Notes under the pieces: model-generated
Seen by the model: the letters and a program-made list of their open reading frames with translations, nothing else
What the model was told of the DNA's origin: nothing
Databases searched by the model: none
Program-made: the position numbers and the translations under genes
Assembly: GCA_905195005.1 (NCBI GenBank)
Contig: CAJJUC010000014.1
Location: forward strand, 1-23,833
DNA: 23,833 nucleotides
Reading direction: 5' to 3'
From: an uncultured Eubacteriales bacterium
GTDB taxonomy: Bacteria > Bacillota > Clostridia > UMGS1883
Part shown: piece by piece, positions 22,633 to 23,833 of the stretch
Numbering within the stretch: position 1 is the stretch's first letter
Layout of the letters: each line of letters begins with the position of its first letter

Positions 22633-23833
22633 TTAAATATTTGCAGATTTACCGCTTTTCCAGCGGTAAATTGCTGAAAAAGTCACATTTTTTATGTTCA
22701 TGGCCATTGCGCCCTCGGCGCTTTCAATCGGCTTATCTGTTATTTTCTTAACAAATTTTTCATCTCCGAAAGCCTGCCTGAACGCCTCCGATATTTTTTC
22801 CCTTGCCGAAGTGTGCGCGTTCCCGATTCTTATCAATGCGGCAGCAGCCTGCGAAATTGTTTGAAATTTGATTGAATTAAAGCCGTGAACCTTATAACGG
22901 ATTGTTGCTTCGGAGTCGGCATCAGAATCATAGCTTAACAGCTCAATCAGCAAATCGGCGGATTTTTCATCCTCAAGCCGTCCGAGCCAATATTCCGCCA
23001 TACAAAGGTGCGTTTGATTGTTTTTTCTGCAATCCTTCAGCACAAAATTGTCCGTTTCTGTCAGCATTTCTCTTAGAATTTCAAGGCAGCTCAGATCCCC
23101 CGAAAACGCAAGCGCAAATGCCGAATGCTTTCTGAGCTTTTCGTTATCGGACATAAGCCAGCTTTTCAGCTCACCGTTAAATACGGCATTTTGCATAGCT
23201 GACGAAAAAATTGCCATTCCCGGCTTATCCGATGAAAGTCCCTGCTTTATTGTTTCCGAATCGGTGAGCAGGCTGACATCGTGCGGCTTAATTCTCGTTC
23301 CATCCCAATCGCGGAAGCCGTCCACCCGAAAACGCGCAGAAAACGGGTTGCTGAGACAGCCGCTCTTTTCGAGCATGGCCTTAAGCCCCGAATATTCAAT
23401 TTTCTTCGGATCGCAGCCGTTTTTTACCGACAGATATGCAATGTCGGCAGCAACCTCGGCAAGCTTTTTCATGTCGGTAATCATTCTTACGGCGCTCGAA
23501 ATATCGCGGTCAACGCCGACAGCACGGCATGCAGTTATCAATCCGTCAACGCCCGACGGCAAAAGAGCCTTGTAAGGAATCGGGATAACAACATTGTACG
23601 CGCCCAAATTTGCGCCGACGGCCCAGTCGCCGATTTCGCTGCCGTCAAACGCAATATCCCAGCCGTGCTTATCAAGGTCACTGTAGGAGTAAAAGCACGG
23701 CTTGTCAGTAGCTTTCCCTTGCAGCAAGTCATTCAGCTTTACAGTTTCTTCTGCCACAATTCTTTTTCCCTCACGCACTCCGAGCAGCGGCATATTTTTA
23801 ATAAAGCTGCCTTGCTGCCGCTTTTCTTCAGGT
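22633..23833 (-). CDS. FAD-dependent oxidoreductase with C-terminal HEAT-like region (5' end cut by window edge)
   Basis: The frame is open to the right edge (through PEEKRQQGSFIKN before the ATG at 23793), so the N-terminal FAD/Rossmann part lies outside the window. What is left shows the end of the FAD_oxidored type (PF12831-like) fold: LLGVREGKRI, IPIPYKALLPSGVDGLITACRAVG and DISSAVRMITDMKKLAEVAADIAY, the usual substrate- and flavin-contacting C-terminal elements. After about residue 205 from that ATG comes an alpha-helical region with HEAT-like periodicity (LRKHSAFALAFSGD; MAEYWLGRLEDEKSADLLIELL; TISQAAAALIRIGN). Such oxidoreductases are frequent in carbohydrate loci of gut and environmental bacteria, but their substrates are mostly unknown. 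It is followed closely by the M14-type gene. Confidence 0.82.
   Translation of the reverse strand, partial: PEEKRQQGSFIKNMPLLGVREGKRIVAEETVKLNDLLQGKATDKPCFYSYSDLDKHGWDIAFDGSEIGDWAVGANLGAYNVVIPIPYKALLPSGVDGLITACRAVGVDRDISSAVRMITDMKKLAEVAADIAYLSVKNGCDPKKIEYSGLKAMLEKSGCLSNPFSARFRVDGFRDWDGTRIKPHDVSLLTDSETIKQGLSSDKPGMAIFSSAMQNAVFNGELKSWLMSDNEKLRKHSAFALAFSGDLSCLEILREMLTETDNFVLKDCRKNNQTHLCMAEYWLGRLEDEKSADLLIELLSYDSDADSEATIRYKVHGFNSIKFQTISQAAAALIRIGNAHTSAREKISEAFRQAFGDEKFVKKITDKPIESAEGAMAMNIKNVTFSAIYRWKSGKSANI

Overview
The window suggests an anaerobic, low- to mid-GC Gram-positive of the class Clostridia (inference). The support is strong GGAGG-type ribosome binding sites, S-layer homology (SLH) surface proteins, a lipoprotein-dependent LplB/LplC-type sugar ABC transporter without its own ATPase, and a membrane-bound AraC regulator of the YesN-like kind. 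No rRNA, tRNA, CRISPR array, insertion sequence or phage gene was seen, and no gap without a gene exceeds about 120 bases.

Layout. Bases 1-456 carry the 3' end of an aspartate ammonia-lyase gene on the + strand. It converges on everything else at a perfect 18-bp hairpin (461-507) that can terminate both strands. From 520 to 21454 all genes are on the - strand and tightly packed, with several overlaps and stop-to-Shine-Dalgarno junctions. A good sigma-A-like promoter lies just upstream of the first gene (-10 at 21482-21487, -35 at 21505-21510), with three copies of an AAAGTGCA/AATGTGCA word around it. I read 21.5 kb to 0.46 kb as one long operon. In transcription order it holds: LplB-type permease; LplC-type permease (frameshifted); solute-binding lipoprotein; secreted propeller/Ig-like protein; an orphan PL8 C-terminal region joined in frame across a TGA; a secreted LamG/Ig-like protein; a large PL8 polysaccharide lyase; two SLH proteins; the AraC regulator; a GH36 alpha-galactosidase-type enzyme; and a GH88 unsaturated glucuronyl hydrolase. 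Upstream of that promoter, on the same strand, lie an M14-type metallopeptidase and a FAD-dependent oxidoreductase cut by the right edge.

How it works together (inference from families). The secreted PL8 lyase would cut a uronic-acid-containing polysaccharide (hyaluronan/chondroitin type, or another PL8 substrate) at or near the cell surface. The lipoprotein and LplBC would import the unsaturated oligosaccharides, powered by a shared MsmX-like ATPase encoded elsewhere. Cytoplasmic GH88 would remove the 4,5-unsaturated uronic acid, and GH36 would remove alpha-galactosyl or alpha-N-acetylgalactosaminyl residues. The AraC protein, with an extracytoplasmic sensor region and two membrane segments, probably controls the operon. 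The locus therefore looks like a Gram-positive polysaccharide utilisation locus that includes surface proteins of unknown role.

The most notable points are two reading-frame lesions in one operon (LplC frameshift at 20304-20306; in-frame TGA at 15777-15779), the orphan PL8 tail that is paralogous to the tail of the neighbouring full PL8 enzyme, a discoidin-like domain nested inside that PL8 enzyme, the translationally coupled SLH pair, and the promoter repeats. The lesions could be real decay or sequence errors; the sequence alone cannot decide.
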